A program made the position numbers and the translations under genes. 64,000 bases of DNA from Pyrinomonadaceae bacterium (GTDB lineage: Bacteria; Acidobacteriota; Blastocatellia; Pyrinomonadales; Pyrinomonadaceae). The number at the start of each line of letters is the position of its first letter. Within the stretch, counting starts at the first letter, position 1. This document shows positions 1 to 9,601 of this stretch, piece after piece. The notes below the pieces were generated by a model, which saw only the letters and a list, made by a program, of their open reading frames with translations, was not told the origin of the DNA and ran no database searches. The stretch spans positions 124,001 to 188,000 of the forward strand of contig JAJTWY010000002.1 in assembly GCA_021463165.1 (NCBI GenBank). The letters run 5' to 3'.

Positions 1-857
1 CCTGTCGCATCCTCGGTGGCACCAACGACAACAGTATCACCGGCGATCGCCACACTATCGCCAAAAAAGTCCAACGCACCTCCGTCAACAGCCGTAAGTT
101 TCGCCTGTTGCGACCACGAGGTGCCTGATCGCGTGAAAACATACGCGGCCCCCTGATCGATCGTGCTCGTCCCATCGGCACTTGCTGCCCCGACGACGAT
201 CGTATCTCCGGCAATAGCCGCCGACCGTCCAAAGATATCGTTCGCAGCTCCATCGTCGGCGGTCAGCTTCTGCTGGAATGACCAGGTTGAACCGCTGCGG
301 ACAAAGACATACACAGAACCGCGATTGACCTGCGTTGATACCGTATCACCAAACGCCCCGACCACGGCCGTATCACCTGAGATCGCGACACAACTTCCAA
401 AGGCGTCATCGGGTTCACCATCATTCGGCGTCAGCTTCTGCTGAAGGGTCCATGTGCCGCCGTTGAGAACATACACGTATGCCGCCCCGTTCCTCGCTGA
501 ATTAGATGCATTCGCATTGGCGCCGACGATCACCGTCGTACCCGAGATGGCGACACTGCCGCCGAACTGATCGCCTGCCGCACCATCGTTCGCCTCGATC
601 TTAGTTGACCCGCCAAAGGCAAGAGCCGCTTCGGCGGAAGTGATATCGACCAAACGGTGCGCGCGATTCTGAGCAGGGCGTCGAAAAACGCCGAGATCTC
701 CGCGTCGCTTCAGTTCGGTGATCGCCCGATCCCCGCTAAGTTTCGGCATGATCGAGGCCGCAGCAGCCGACGGAACCCTGGCGCCAAATAGGAAAACGGT
801 CGAGACCACGAGACCGAGAACTCCAATTCCAACAACGGCTTTCATCAAACGCGACAT
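1..857 (-). CDS. FG-GAP repeat protein, secreted, C-terminus outside the window
   Basis: The frame is open from an ATG at 857 to the left edge, so the C-terminus is missing. The first 28 or so residues look like a signal peptide: basic MSRLMK, a Val/Gly/Leu core, then an Ala-rich cleavage region. From about residue 75, units of roughly 55-60 residues repeat, each with a phrase like FGGSVAISGTTVIVGA, FGSCVAISGDTAVVGA or FGDSVAIAGDTVVVGA. These are FG-GAP beta-propeller blades as in integrin alpha chains and many bacterial surface proteins. Four units are visible. It is probably exported and may bind calcium or a surface ligand, but its partner is unknown. Confidence 0.82.
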   Translation of the reverse strand, partial: MSRLMKAVVGIGVLGLVVSTVFLFGARVPSAAAASIMPKLSGDRAITELKRRGDLGVFRRPAQNRAHRLVDITSAEAALAFGGSTKIEANDGAAGDQFGGSVAISGTTVIVGANANASNSARNGAAYVYVLNGGTWTLQQKLTPNDGEPDDAFGSCVAISGDTAVVGAFGDTVSTQVNRGSVYVFVRSGSTWSFQQKLTADDGAANDIFGRSAAIAGDTIVVGAASADGTSTIDQGAAYVFTRSGTSWSQQAKLTAVDGGALDFFGDSVAIAGDTVVVGATEDAT

Positions 858-1074
858 TACATTTCTCCAGTGCTAAACAGTGTTTTGCCTACCGTATTGA
901 TAATTATACTTTCCAACCGCCACGAGATTCAACAAATTTCGCAACATATTCGATCGTTCCCGCCAAACGGTCAGCCGCTCGCCTTCCATAGGTCAAAATG
1001 CACACCCTATTAATTCCTTTTGACGCGAGAAAACAAAGGAAAGCCGAACAAAGATTTGGATGGAATAATGAAAG

Positions 1075-2907
1075 TTACCCGCTGCCGCATATCTCGTCGA
1101 TCGCCTCGCTATACTTCTCATCGATGACCGAACGCTTTATCTTCAAGGTCGGGGTCATTTCACCTTTGTCGATCGAGAATTCGCGCGGAAGCAGATAGAC
1201 GCGCTTTATTCGTTCGTAGTCGGCCAGTTCGCGGGTCAAGGTGACCGCATCGCTCTGAACCCGCTTGATAAAATGAGCGTCGTCGCAGAGCTCCTCGCGT
1301 GACCGCTTGACATCGTGGCCCTCGCTCGCCATCTCCTCTTTCAAGGCATCCCAATCGGGAACTATGAGCACACCAACCTGCTTGCGCCCCGAACCGACCA
1401 CCACCGGCTGCGATATCAGCGGACTTTGCTTCAAGAGGCTTTCTATCTGCAGCGGTGCAATGTATTTGCCGTTAGATAGCTTGAAAAGATCCTTCAGCCG
1501 GTCGGTGATGTAGAAATGACCGTCTTCATCGACATAGCCGACATCGCCGGTATGATAGTAGCCGTCCCGATCAAGCGCAGAGGCGGTCGCAGCAGGGTTG
1601 TTGTAGTAGCCCTGCATTACGTTCTTGCCGCGAATGAGCACCTCGCCGTCCGTTTCGGCGATCTTCATCTCTATCCCTTCGAACGGCTTCCCGATGGATC
1701 CGACCTTATTGTCCTCAGGACGATTTGCGCACGTTATGCAGGCCTCCGTCATTCCATACCCCTGAAGGATCGGAATTCCGGCGGCCCAAAACGCATACGA
1801 CAGCTTTTTCGAAAGCGGCGCACCGCCGGAAACAAAAAATCGCAAGCAGCCGCCAACGCCGGCCCGCCATTTCGAGAACACCAGGCGATTCGCGATCGCG
1901 TGTTTTGCGGTGAGTGCCGGTGAGACCGATGAATGTGTGTCTTTCGCGGTCCAGTACTCCTGGCCGACCTCAAGTGCCCAGTCAAAGAGTTTAGTTTTCC
2001 AACCGCCGGCCGCTTTCCCCTTCTTTACGATCTTGTGATAGACCTGTTCAAAGAGTCGCGGTACCGCGGTCATGATCGTGGGTTTCACCTCCTGCAGGTG
2101 AGACGCAAGTTGATCGAACGAGGCGCAATAGTGAATCGAAACGCCGTTCGAGCATAGGACGTAGAAAACGGTCCGCTCGAAAATGTGCGACAGCGGCAAT
2201 ACGGCAAGGCTTCGGTCGGTCGGTCGTATCGGGAGCCCCTTCGATATCGCCACGATGTTCGAAACGAAGTTCTCGTGTGTCAGCATTACGCCCTTAGGCT
2301 CGCCCGTTGTCCCGGAGGTGTAAATTATCGTCGCGAGATCGGTCGTGGCGATCTGCGCCAGCGAATTTTCGACTACCTCGGAATCGCTTTTGGTGAAGTC
2401 CTCGCCAAGCGATTCGACATCTGCGAGGGTTATGGCACGGGTATTTTCCTGAGGAACACCATCGGCATCCAGGAAGACGAGTCTCTCAAGCCCCTCGACG
2501 CTTTGGATCGCGTTCTCGGCATGCTTCCAGATCTTCTTGCCGGAGACAAAAAGCATTCTGGCACCGGAATTTTCGAGTATGTACCGGATCTGCTCGACCG
2601 CCTGGGTCGTGTAGATCGGGACGTTGACAGCCCGAAGGCTGAGGATCGCCAGATCGACGAACGACCATTCCGGCCGGTTCTCCGAGATTATCGCGATGCG
2701 GTCGCCCGCCTTCACGCCGAGCGAGGCCAAGCCCATCGCGATCCGCTTGATCCGTTCAACCGCCTCGGTACCGGCAACGTACTTCCACACATCGCCGACC
2801 TTGAATGCGAGAGCATCGCCCTTATTGTGGCGACGAAAGGCCTCAAAACAGTAATGGGGAATGGTCTGCGGCAGGTTTTCAAAACCCGCCAAATTCTCAG
2901 CGATCAT
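1075..2907 (-). CDS. long-chain fatty acid--CoA ligase (AMP-binding, FAA1-like)
   Basis: A 610-residue adenylate-forming enzyme expected to activate a fatty acid with ATP and CoA to acyl-CoA. The AMP-binding P-loop YTSGTTGEPKG is at about residues 195-205, followed by PLSHIFERTV. The later motifs GYGMTEA, YHTGDVGYVDEDGHFYITDRLKDLFKLSNGK and a C-terminal Lys-containing segment are all present. Length and motifs fit the long-chain FAA1/FadD15 subgroup. It lies 61 bp downstream of a MaoC hydratase on the same strand, which suggests shared use in fatty acid turnover. The exact chain length cannot be read from sequence. Confidence 0.93.
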   Translation of the reverse strand: MIAENLAGFENLPQTIPHYCFEAFRRHNKGDALAFKVGDVWKYVAGTEAVERIKRIAMGLASLGVKAGDRIAIISENRPEWSFVDLAILSLRAVNVPIYTTQAVEQIRYILENSGARMLFVSGKKIWKHAENAIQSVEGLERLVFLDADGVPQENTRAITLADVESLGEDFTKSDSEVVENSLAQIATTDLATIIYTSGTTGEPKGVMLTHENFVSNIVAISKGLPIRPTDRSLAVLPLSHIFERTVFYVLCSNGVSIHYCASFDQLASHLQEVKPTIMTAVPRLFEQVYHKIVKKGKAAGGWKTKLFDWALEVGQEYWTAKDTHSSVSPALTAKHAIANRLVFSKWRAGVGGCLRFFVSGGAPLSKKLSYAFWAAGIPILQGYGMTEACITCANRPEDNKVGSIGKPFEGIEMKIAETDGEVLIRGKNVMQGYYNNPAATASALDRDGYYHTGDVGYVDEDGHFYITDRLKDLFKLSNGKYIAPLQIESLLKQSPLISQPVVVGSGRKQVGVLIVPDWDALKEEMASEGHDVKRSREELCDDAHFIKRVQSDAVTLTRELADYERIKRVYLLPREFSIDKGEMTPTLKIKRSVIDEKYSEAIDEICGSG

Positions 2908-2968
2908 CGACGATATCCATTCTTACAGACAATGCGAATACAAGTCTAATAGATACTTAGGTTAGAGG

Positions 2969-3370
2969 CTATACCTCGAGCAGCATTATCACGGCCTCGC
3001 CACTGACGACCGTCTCGCCATTCTGGTTCGTACAGGTGGTCAGCAGCGTAACGATATTCTTATCCTCGCGAATATTGATCACCTCTGCCTTTGCGGTCAC
3101 CGTATCGCCTTCAAAAACGGGTGCGGTAAAATTCATGGTCTGCGAGAGATAGATCCCGGCGAGTCCGGCCGGGCCGCTCGCAAGGATCGCCGAAATAAAG
3201 GCTCCGCTCAGCATCCCGTGCGCAATCGGTTTGCCGAATCGCGTTGTGCGGGCAAAATCGGCATCAAGGTGTATCGGGTTCCGGTCGCCCGAAATGTCGG
3301 CAAATTGACTGATAACCTCTGCCGTAACATGCCGGTCTCGTGAGAACACGTCGCCTACTTTTATCTGCAT
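2969..3370 (-). CDS. MaoC-like (R)-specific enoyl-CoA hydratase
   Basis: A hot-dog fold hydratase of about 133 residues. The hydratase-2 motif is plain: GDRNPIHLDADFA with the catalytic Asp and His, then FGKPIAHGMLSGA. Such enzymes hydrate trans-2-enoyl-CoA to (R)-3-hydroxyacyl-CoA. A TTG-initiated extension of three codons back to 3379 is possible. I prefer the ATG at 3370, five bases after the xylB stop, which makes a tight operon with xylB upstream. Downstream is an acyl-CoA synthetase, consistent with a role in lipid metabolism although the upstream genes handle sugars. Confidence 0.88.
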   Translation of the reverse strand: MQIKVGDVFSRDRHVTAEVISQFADISGDRNPIHLDADFARTTRFGKPIAHGMLSGAFISAILASGPAGLAGIYLSQTMNFTAPVFEGDTVTAKAEVINIREDKNIVTLLTTCTNQNGETVVSGEAVIMLLEV

Positions 3371-3375
3371 ATATC

Positions 3376-4860
3376 TCAATTAGACCACACACCGGCGTCC
3401 CTAAGGGCCCGGTAAAGAGCTCGGTAAACTCCGTAATTTCTTTCGAGGCTAAGCAGAGGATCTTCGCTCGGGTCGATCCGATCCGAGAGCTTGACCGCGG
3501 CGTCACACGCCTCGTCAACCGACGGCCACGCGCCGACACCGACGCCCGCCAGGATCGCGGCTCCAAACGCGGCACCTTCATCGGCCGCTATCGTTTCAAC
3601 CGTCCGGCCATAGACATCCGCCTGTATCTGCCGCCAAAGATGTGATCGCGCGCCGCCGCCGCCGAGGCGGATAGAACTCGCCTCGACGCCAAGAGAACGA
3701 AAGATCTCGATCGAATCCCGCAGGCTGAATGCTACTCCTTCCATCACCGCCCGGGCTAGGTGGCCGCGAGTATGATTAGCAGAAAGCCCGACGAAAGCAG
3801 CTCGAGCATTCGGGTCGAGATGCGGCGTTCGTTCACCCATCAGGTATGGCAGCCATATCGCTCCGTTCGAGCCGCTGTCGATCATTGCCGCTTCTTGATC
3901 CAGCTCGGCAAAGTCCGCACCTCCGCCGGAATTCTCCCGAAACCATTTCAAACTCAGCCCGGCGCCAAGCGTGACGCCGGTCATGTGCCAGCGTCCGGGA
4001 ACAGCGTGACAAAGCGTATGCGTCCGCCCGTTTGGATCGTAAGTCGGCGCCGCAGTTACGACAAAGACCACGCCGGACGTCCCGATAGTGGCACTCATCG
4101 CACCCGGACGGACTATGCCCATCCCAATAGCTCCGGCCGCATTGTCGCCGGCACCCGCGATTACCGGTGTACCGGGAATGAGGCCTGTTTCCTCAGCACC
4201 CGATGGCGAGACAACTCCGGTTTGGGCCGTCGATTCAAAAACCTCGGGCATCAGCCGCCGGTCGAGGCCCATCATATCCAGCATTTCCGCCGACCACTTA
4301 CGCCGTTTCACGTCGAATAGCAGCGTGCCGGATGAATCGGCAACATCACTGGCCTTATCCGACGTCAGCCGCATCCGCACGAAATCCTTCGGAAGCAGCA
4401 CCGTACGAACCGCGGCCCAGTTCTCCGGCTCGTTCTCACGAAGCCAGAGCAGTTTTGGCAGCGTAAATCCTGTTATCGCCGGATTTGCGACCATTTCGAT
4501 CAGCCGCTCCCGCCCGATCTTCCTGGTTATCTGTTCACACTGGCTTTCTGTACGCTGATCGCACCAAAGGAGAGCCGGCCGAATTACCTCGTCGGCTTTA
4601 TCCAAAAAGACCGACCCATGCATCTGTCCGGAAAGCCCTACCGCACCTATGCTCGCCGCCGGAATCTCGCGTGACAACACTCTGCGTACGGCGCTCGAAG
4701 ATGCTCGCCACCAATCCCGCGGATCCTGCTCAGCCCACCCGATGTGCGGCGAGGCGAACGCAGCATGGTCCTCGGTTGCCGACGCAACTACCCGACCGGC
4801 GGTGTCGATCACCACGGCCCTCGAACCACCGGTTCCAATGTCGATACCGAGAAAGTGCAT
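3376..4860 (-). CDS. xylB: xylulokinase (FGGY carbohydrate kinase)
   Basis: A 494-residue FGGY kinase. The N-terminal phosphate-binding motif GIDIGTGGSRAVVID is followed by GLSGQMHGSVFLD, the substrate-loop pattern typical of XylB, and by ALLWCDQRT. The C-terminal ATPase domain carries GAGDNAAGAIGMG, GTSGVVF and the FGGY signature-like LGGGGARSHLWRQIQADV. It should phosphorylate D-xylulose or a related ketose. It follows a LacI-type regulator by five bases and precedes maoC, so the three genes probably share a transcript. Substrate within FGGY is hard to fix by eye; xylulokinase is the best match. Confidence 0.9.
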   Translation of the reverse strand: MHFLGIDIGTGGSRAVVIDTAGRVVASATEDHAAFASPHIGWAEQDPRDWWRASSSAVRRVLSREIPAASIGAVGLSGQMHGSVFLDKADEVIRPALLWCDQRTESQCEQITRKIGRERLIEMVANPAITGFTLPKLLWLRENEPENWAAVRTVLLPKDFVRMRLTSDKASDVADSSGTLLFDVKRRKWSAEMLDMMGLDRRLMPEVFESTAQTGVVSPSGAEETGLIPGTPVIAGAGDNAAGAIGMGIVRPGAMSATIGTSGVVFVVTAAPTYDPNGRTHTLCHAVPGRWHMTGVTLGAGLSLKWFRENSGGGADFAELDQEAAMIDSGSNGAIWLPYLMGERTPHLDPNARAAFVGLSANHTRGHLARAVMEGVAFSLRDSIEIFRSLGVEASSIRLGGGGARSHLWRQIQADVYGRTVETIAADEGAAFGAAILAGVGVGAWPSVDEACDAAVKLSDRIDPSEDPLLSLERNYGVYRALYRALRDAGVWSN

Positions 4861-4865
4861 CGAAG

Positions 4866-5873
4866 CTAAGCCCCCTCACGCGGAGGCGCGGTCGAATCTC
4901 GTTTCAGGAGCGACGTCGGGATCTTGACCTCGATTCCCTGTTGATGGGGTTTCTCGACCGTCAGAAGCAACGCCTCGACCGCGCGGCGTCCTATATCGAC
5001 GCGTGGCGTGAAGACCGTCGTCAATGCTGGTTCCGAGAGGCTGGCGAACGAGATATCGTCAAAGCCGATTATAGAGATATCCATGGGGACGCAAAGTCCC
5101 GCAGATCTGAATTCCTGCATCGCGCCAAGGGCCATCAGGTCATTGGCAACAACGACCGCCGTCGGCAGCTCCTTTTCTGCGAGGATCTGCCTCGCTGCCA
5201 GCCGTCCGCCGTCAAAACGGAAATCCCCTTCATATATCCTTGCAGCGGGCCCGTTCGGCAGATGCCTTTTCATCGCTGCATCGAACGCCCGCCATCTGAC
5301 ACCGGCCGAGTAGATCTCATGTGCGCCGCCGATGTGCACGATCTTCGTATGTCCGAGCGCGACCAGATGCTGAACTGCTTCATCAATGCCGGCCTCATAG
5401 TCCAGAATGATGTTGCTGACCTTTTCATCGACAAACCCGAGGTCCTGGAATACAAAACTTGTCCTTTTTCTCTTCGCCTCGGTGATCAATGCTTCATCAA
5501 ATTCGGCTATCATCAATATCACGCCCGCGACCTGCATCTGGATCAATCGCTGAACGTATTCCAGCGTCCGCCGGGCATCGTAGTTGGTGTTCAGGAGGAA
5601 AAGGTTATAGCCGGCTGCGATGACAGCGGCCTCGACACTCTTGATGATCTCGGGGAAATATGGGTTCGAGATGTCCGAGACGAGCAGCCCGATGATCTTG
5701 CTTCGGCCGAGGGCGAGCATCTGCGCATGCGCATTCGGGTGATAGCCGAACTTCTTTATAGCTTTCTCGACCTTTTCTCGTGTTGGATCCGAGACGTATT
5801 TTGTCTTGTTTATCACATGCGAAACCGTGGCGGTTGAAACGCCGGCCTCACGGGCAATATCCTTGATCCGCAT
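4866..5873 (-). CDS. LacI/GalR-family transcriptional regulator
   Basis: A 335-residue repressor. Residues 1-25 form the LacI helix-turn-helix (IKDIAREAGVSTATVSHVIN) followed by the hinge region. The rest is a periplasmic-binding-protein-like sugar domain with GLLVSDISNPYFPEIIKSVE, VVANDLMALGAMQEFRSAGL and ISIIGFDDISFAS. It sits between galK (136 bp upstream) and xylB (5 bp downstream), so it probably controls the surrounding sugar genes in response to a sugar or sugar phosphate. A possible operator with the CG-centred symmetry used by this family lies at 8370-8389. Confidence 0.93.
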   Translation of the reverse strand: MRIKDIAREAGVSTATVSHVINKTKYVSDPTREKVEKAIKKFGYHPNAHAQMLALGRSKIIGLLVSDISNPYFPEIIKSVEAAVIAAGYNLFLLNTNYDARRTLEYVQRLIQMQVAGVILMIAEFDEALITEAKRKRTSFVFQDLGFVDEKVSNIILDYEAGIDEAVQHLVALGHTKIVHIGGAHEIYSAGVRWRAFDAAMKRHLPNGPAARIYEGDFRFDGGRLAARQILAEKELPTAVVVANDLMALGAMQEFRSAGLCVPMDISIIGFDDISFASLSEPALTTVFTPRVDIGRRAVEALLLTVEKPHQQGIEVKIPTSLLKRDSTAPPREGA

Positions 5874-6009
5874 CTGTAAGAAAGTAGATTAAATACGGGA
5901 AAAAATCAAAATGCCCCGCTCGACGATGCCAGGGGCCATCGAGTTCATCCGATCCGCGAATGTTTGACGTATCTATTCCGCGGCTCCGGTGCCAAGTGAG
6001 CGGGAATGT

Positions 6010-7164
6010 TCACGCTTCCGGGAGATCCCGACGACGCTCTCTCAACTCGCGAACTCCACCTGTTATCCGGCGCTCGTAGAATTCGGGCATAACGCCCGTC
6101 TCGGCAAAATATTCGGCCGAGATCAGGTCAGCTATCGACGGCGGGGCGTCCTCCTCCATCAGGGCGATCACACACCCGCCAAAACCGCCGCCCGTCATGC
6201 GCGCCGCAAGCACCCCGGGCTGACGCTTTGCAGCCTCGACCATGACGTCCAGCTCGCGGCAGCTTACCTGAAAGTCGTCTCGCAAACTATGATGCGATGC
6301 GTCGATGAGCCGTGCGAACGCCGCGATATCTCCCGAACGCAAGGCCTTGACCGAATCAAGAACCCGCCTGTTCTCGTAAATGACGTGACGCGCACGACGT
6401 CGCTCGATCTCCGGCATCTCCGTAGAACGCCGCTCGAGATCCTCGACGGTAACATCCCGAAGCGTCGGTTTGCCGAAGAACGCCGCCGCTGATTCGCACT
6501 CGGCACGGCGCTTGTTGTATTCGCCCTCGGCCAGGTCGTGCTTTGTCCGGGTATTGCAGATGAGAAAACGAGACGAAACCGGTACGGCGGACCATTCCAT
6601 CGAACGGCAATCGAGAAAAAGTGCGTGCCCGTCGCGACCGAATATCGATGCAAACTGGTCCATTATCCCGCTTCGAACTCCCGCGAACTTGTGCTCCGCT
6701 TTCTGGCAAATGCGAGCCAGACGCATTCCGTCGATGTCGAGGCCGGCGAGTTGGGTCAGAGCGAATCCGGTCGCGACCTCAAGCGCTGCCGAAGAGCTAA
6801 GCCCCGCCCCGATCGGGATATCGCCGGTGATCAATATATCCGCACCACCAAGCCGAAACCCTTCGCTTTCGAGCAACAAGGCAACACCCTGGACGTACTT
6901 TGCCCAACCCTGCACGCGGCTACCCTGATCATCGAGGTCGAAGCGATATTCGCCGTCGAGGTCCGAGGAGGATACGCGGATCGTCCTGTCATCCCTGTTT
7001 GCGGCAGCAACATACGTCGCAAAGCCGATCGCCGCGGGCAATACAAACCCGTCGTTATAATCTGTATGTTCGCCGATCAGATTCACCCGTCCGGGAGCAC
7101 GGAAAACGCGAGCCTCGCCGCCGAACCGTGAGAAGAACTCAGCTTTGAGCGAATTTACGTTCAT
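6010..7164 (-). CDS. galK: galactokinase
   Basis: A 384-residue GHMP kinase that phosphorylates galactose to galactose-1-phosphate, the first committed Leloir step. The galactokinase signature GRVNLIGEHTDYNDGFVLP is at residues 25-43. The ATP-binding motif PIGAGLSSSAALEVA, the segment GIMDQFASIFG with the expected catalytic Asp, and motif 3 RMTGGGFGGC follow in order. Length matches the family. The start codon is 15 bases after the galT stop, so galT and galK form one transcription unit. Confidence 0.97.
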   Translation of the reverse strand: MNVNSLKAEFFSRFGGEARVFRAPGRVNLIGEHTDYNDGFVLPAAIGFATYVAAANRDDRTIRVSSSDLDGEYRFDLDDQGSRVQGWAKYVQGVALLLESEGFRLGGADILITGDIPIGAGLSSSAALEVATGFALTQLAGLDIDGMRLARICQKAEHKFAGVRSGIMDQFASIFGRDGHALFLDCRSMEWSAVPVSSRFLICNTRTKHDLAEGEYNKRRAECESAAAFFGKPTLRDVTVEDLERRSTEMPEIERRRARHVIYENRRVLDSVKALRSGDIAAFARLIDASHHSLRDDFQVSCRELDVMVEAAKRQPGVLAARMTGGGFGGCVIALMEEDAPPSIADLISAEYFAETGVMPEFYERRITGGVRELRERRRDLPEA

Positions 7165-7179
7165 AAGAGAACAAGATCG

Positions 7180-8238
7180 TTAAACTCCCGTCGCCAGATA
7201 GTGAACCTCGCTCAGACCGCGCAATCTTTCAGCGGCGGATTCCGGTGTGATATCCCGCTGCGGGCTGCCGAGTATTTCAAAACCAACGAGAAATTTGCGG
7301 ATCGTGGCCGAACGCAGCAGTGGCGGGTAAAAATGCGCATGCATGTGGACAGCTTCGTGCTCACCGCCATCCGTGGGCTTCTGGTGAAAGCCCATTGAAT
7401 ACGGAAATGGTGTTTCAAAAAGATTGTCGTAACGTGTCGTCAGCCGTTTTAGAATATCCGCCAGAGCATTACGTTCATCGCCGCCAAGTTCATCGATCGA
7501 ACTGCGGTGATCGCGGCCCAGGACCATTACCTCGAACGGATATACCGCCCAGAACGGCACGACGGCTGTAAAAAAGTCATTTTCGCAAACGACCCGCTCG
7601 CCGCTTTCGATCTCGATACGGAAATAGTCACAGAGCAGGCATCCGCCGGTTCGTTCCAGATATTCATTCTGCCTTGCGATCTCCTTCGCGGGCTCGTTGG
7701 GCACAGATTCGCTGGCCCATATCTGGCAGTGCGGATGCGGGTTGCTCGCCCCCATCATCTCGCCCCGATTCTCAAAGATCTGAACGTGGCCGATAAGGTC
7801 ACGGCTGCCGAGCTCAGCGTACTCTTCCGCCCACTTATCGATGACATCGCGAATACCGGCAACCTCCATCCGAGCTAACGTCAGACTGTGGTCAGGCGAG
7901 AAACATATCACACGCGATACCCCGCGCTCGGCCTCGGCGACCAGAAGGCCGTCCATATCAAAACGAGCCTCCGGCTGGTCAATTCGTAACGCGGCAAAGT
8001 CATTATCAAAAGCAAAAACGCTCGAGTAGATCGGATTTGAATGTCCGCCTGCACGCTGATTTCCGGGGCACAAATAGCACTCCGGATCATAACGCGGCAA
8101 GGCCTCGACGTTCGGCTTCTCTACCTGTCCGAGCCACGGCCGTTTCGTCCTATGCGGCGAAACGACGACCCACTCTCCGGTCAGCGGATTCAAACGTCGA
8201 TGGGAATGTTCATTCAGGTCCAGCATTGCAACTGCCAC
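7180..8238 (-). CDS. galT: galactose-1-phosphate uridylyltransferase, class I
   Basis: A 352-residue HIT-superfamily enzyme exchanging galactose-1-phosphate with UDP-glucose. The zinc-binding CYLCPGN is at about residues 55-61 and the active-site [12 protein letters not shown] at about 164-175 contains the nucleophilic His of the HPH triad. [23 protein letters not shown] near the C-terminus is also characteristic. It is the first gene of the minus-strand galT-galK(-lacI-xylB-maoC) series and is divergent from a sugar-binding lipoprotein at 8556. No epimerase (galE) is present in the window. Confidence 0.97.
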   Translation of the reverse strand: MAVAMLDLNEHSHRRLNPLTGEWVVVSPHRTKRPWLGQVEKPNVEALPRYDPECYLCPGNQRAGGHSNPIYSSVFAFDNDFAALRIDQPEARFDMDGLLVAEAERGVSRVICFSPDHSLTLARMEVAGIRDVIDKWAEEYAELGSRDLIGHVQIFENRGEMMGASNPHPHCQIWASESVPNEPAKEIARQNEYLERTGGCLLCDYFRIEIESGERVVCENDFFTAVVPFWAVYPFEVMVLGRDHRSSIDELGGDERNALADILKRLTTRYDNLFETPFPYSMGFHQKPTDGGEHEAVHMHAHFYPPLLRSATIRKFLVGFEILGSPQRDITPESAAERLRGLSEVHYLATGV

Positions 8239-8369
8239 CTCCCGTGGGCACCATTGTACCGCCCATTGAGCTTATCGAAGGAATTTGTTTGGCGTTTCCG
8301 ATAAAAACTACGCCGCAATGATCAAGATTTCTCATACCTTATCACGTGTCCACGCAATTTTTCAAAGAA

Positions 8370-8389
8370 TTGATTAAGCGATTAACCAA
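8370..8389. promoter_or_regulatory. candidate LacI-family operator
   Basis: TTGATTAAGCGATTAACCAA matches its own reverse complement at 16 of 20 positions and is centred on CG, as most LacI/GalR operators are. It lies between two divergent sugar genes a few kilobases from a LacI-family gene. The link to that regulator is inference. Confidence 0.35.
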
Positions 8390-8425
8390 TAGATTTTATC
8401 GGCACAAGAAACTGCACGGCATCGC

Positions 8426-8455
8426 TTGCCACGATCAGCCTTTTACGGTTATATT
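8426..8455 (+). promoter_or_regulatory. candidate sigma70 promoter for the sugar-binding protein gene
   Basis: TTGCCA at 8426-8431 and TATATT at 8450-8455 are separated by 18 bases. A transcript would start near 8462 and leave a leader of about 95 bases before the ATG at 8556. This is read by eye, without experimental support. Confidence 0.4.
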
Positions 8456-8555
8456 CGGGTTACTGATCAAAAATTGACGTGTGGCCATTGGTCGAGGTCG
8501 TCAGACCTTATTCATAAAGGCGGCTATCACCTCAGAGCAGAAACAGGTTCAATCT

Positions 8556-9563
8556 ATGTCAAAACAAATTTCCATCTTCATCGCACTGCTTCTGGCCGTC
8601 GCGTTCATCGCCGCGTGCGGCGGGGCCTCCAACAACGGCGGAACCGCAGGCCCCTCAAACGGTTCATCGAACGGCGCTCCGGGCAAAGAGCTAAAACTCG
8701 CTTTTGTAACAAACAACGCTTCCGACTACTGGACCATTGCCCGCAAGGGTGTCGAGAAGGCTGACGGCGAATTGAACGACGTACGGGTCGAGTTCAAGCT
8801 CCCCGGGGAAGGGACGGCGGCCGAACAGAAGCGCATCATCGACGACCTGACGTCAACCGGCGTCCAGGGCATCGCGATCAGTCCGGTTGACCCCGATAAT
8901 CAGACCCAGCTTATCAACGACGCCGCGAAAAAGACCTTGGTGATCACACAGGATAGCGATGCGCCGACCAGCGACCGAGCACTTTACATCGGTACGGACA
9001 ACGTCGCCGCCGGCCGTCAGGCGGGCGAGCTGGTCAAGGAAGCCTTGCCGAATGGCGGCAAGATAATGGTCTTTGTCGGCAAAAGCGATGCCCGAAATGC
9101 GGCTGAGCGGTATCAGGGTCTGAAGGAAGCCCTGCAGGGCTCGAACGTCGAGATCATCGACATTCGAACCGACGACACCGATCGCGCCCGTGCCAAGACC
9201 AACGCTGCCGACACGCTCGTTAAATATCCCGACATCGCCGGCATGGTCGGCCTGTGGAGCTATAACGGCCCGGCGATAGTCAACGCGGTCAAGGAAGCCG
9301 GTAAGCTCGACAAGGTCAAGATCGTTTGCTTCGACGAAGAAGACGAAACTCTGGCCGGCGTGAAAGACGGAGGCATCTTCGCCACCGTTGTTCAGCAGCC
9401 GTTTGAATTCGGCTACCAATCGGTAATTCTTATGTCAAAGATCTTGAAGGGCGACAAGTCGGTGATCCCGTCGAACAAACAGATCAATGTTCCGACCCTC
9501 GTCGTCAAAAAAGAGACTGTCGAGGAATTTACCAAAAAGATCAACGCCCTCAGGGGAAGATAA
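8556..9563 (+). CDS. sugar-binding periplasmic lipoprotein (RbsB-like)
   Basis: About 335 residues. The start at 8556 gives a lipoprotein signal peptide (MSKQISIFIALLLAVAFIAAC) with the lipid-modified Cys followed by a Gly/Ser/Asn linker. The mature part is a type I periplasmic binding protein: LKLAFVTNNASDYWTIARKG, GIAISPVDPD, YIGTDNVAAGRQAGE, GLWSYNGPAIV and CFDEEDETL. Relatives bind ribose, galactose or xylose for ABC importers. No permease or ATPase gene follows: a strong terminator lies 40 bp downstream, so this is an orphan binding protein in the window. It is divergent from galT and may be co-regulated with it. Confidence 0.9.
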   Translation: MSKQISIFIALLLAVAFIAACGGASNNGGTAGPSNGSSNGAPGKELKLAFVTNNASDYWTIARKGVEKADGELNDVRVEFKLPGEGTAAEQKRIIDDLTSTGVQGIAISPVDPDNQTQLINDAAKKTLVITQDSDAPTSDRALYIGTDNVAAGRQAGELVKEALPNGGKIMVFVGKSDARNAAERYQGLKEALQGSNVEIIDIRTDDTDRARAKTNAADTLVKYPDIAGMVGLWSYNGPAIVNAVKEAGKLDKVKIVCFDEEDETLAGVKDGGIFATVVQQPFEFGYQSVILMSKILKGDKSVIPSNKQINVPTLVVKKETVEEFTKKINALRGR

Positions 9564-9601
9564 CAACCCCGTGAAGCACTGACCGCTTTTTCCCAAAGAT
9601 C

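Larger units (their letters stand above)
8239..8555. other. 317-bp divergent intergenic region galT / sugar-binding protein
   Basis: This gap separates two divergent sugar genes and should hold both promoters. It contains a CG-centred imperfect palindrome (8370-8389) and a plausible sigma70 promoter for the plus-strand gene (8426-8455). Open frames here, including the in-frame extension of the binding-protein gene upstream to 8481, have no coding character, and the signal peptide places the real start at 8556. Confidence 0.6.

Noticed and set aside
4485..5837. A 450-codon plus-strand frame
   Set aside because: It is the mirror of xylB and the LacI regulator, and its translation has no known domain.
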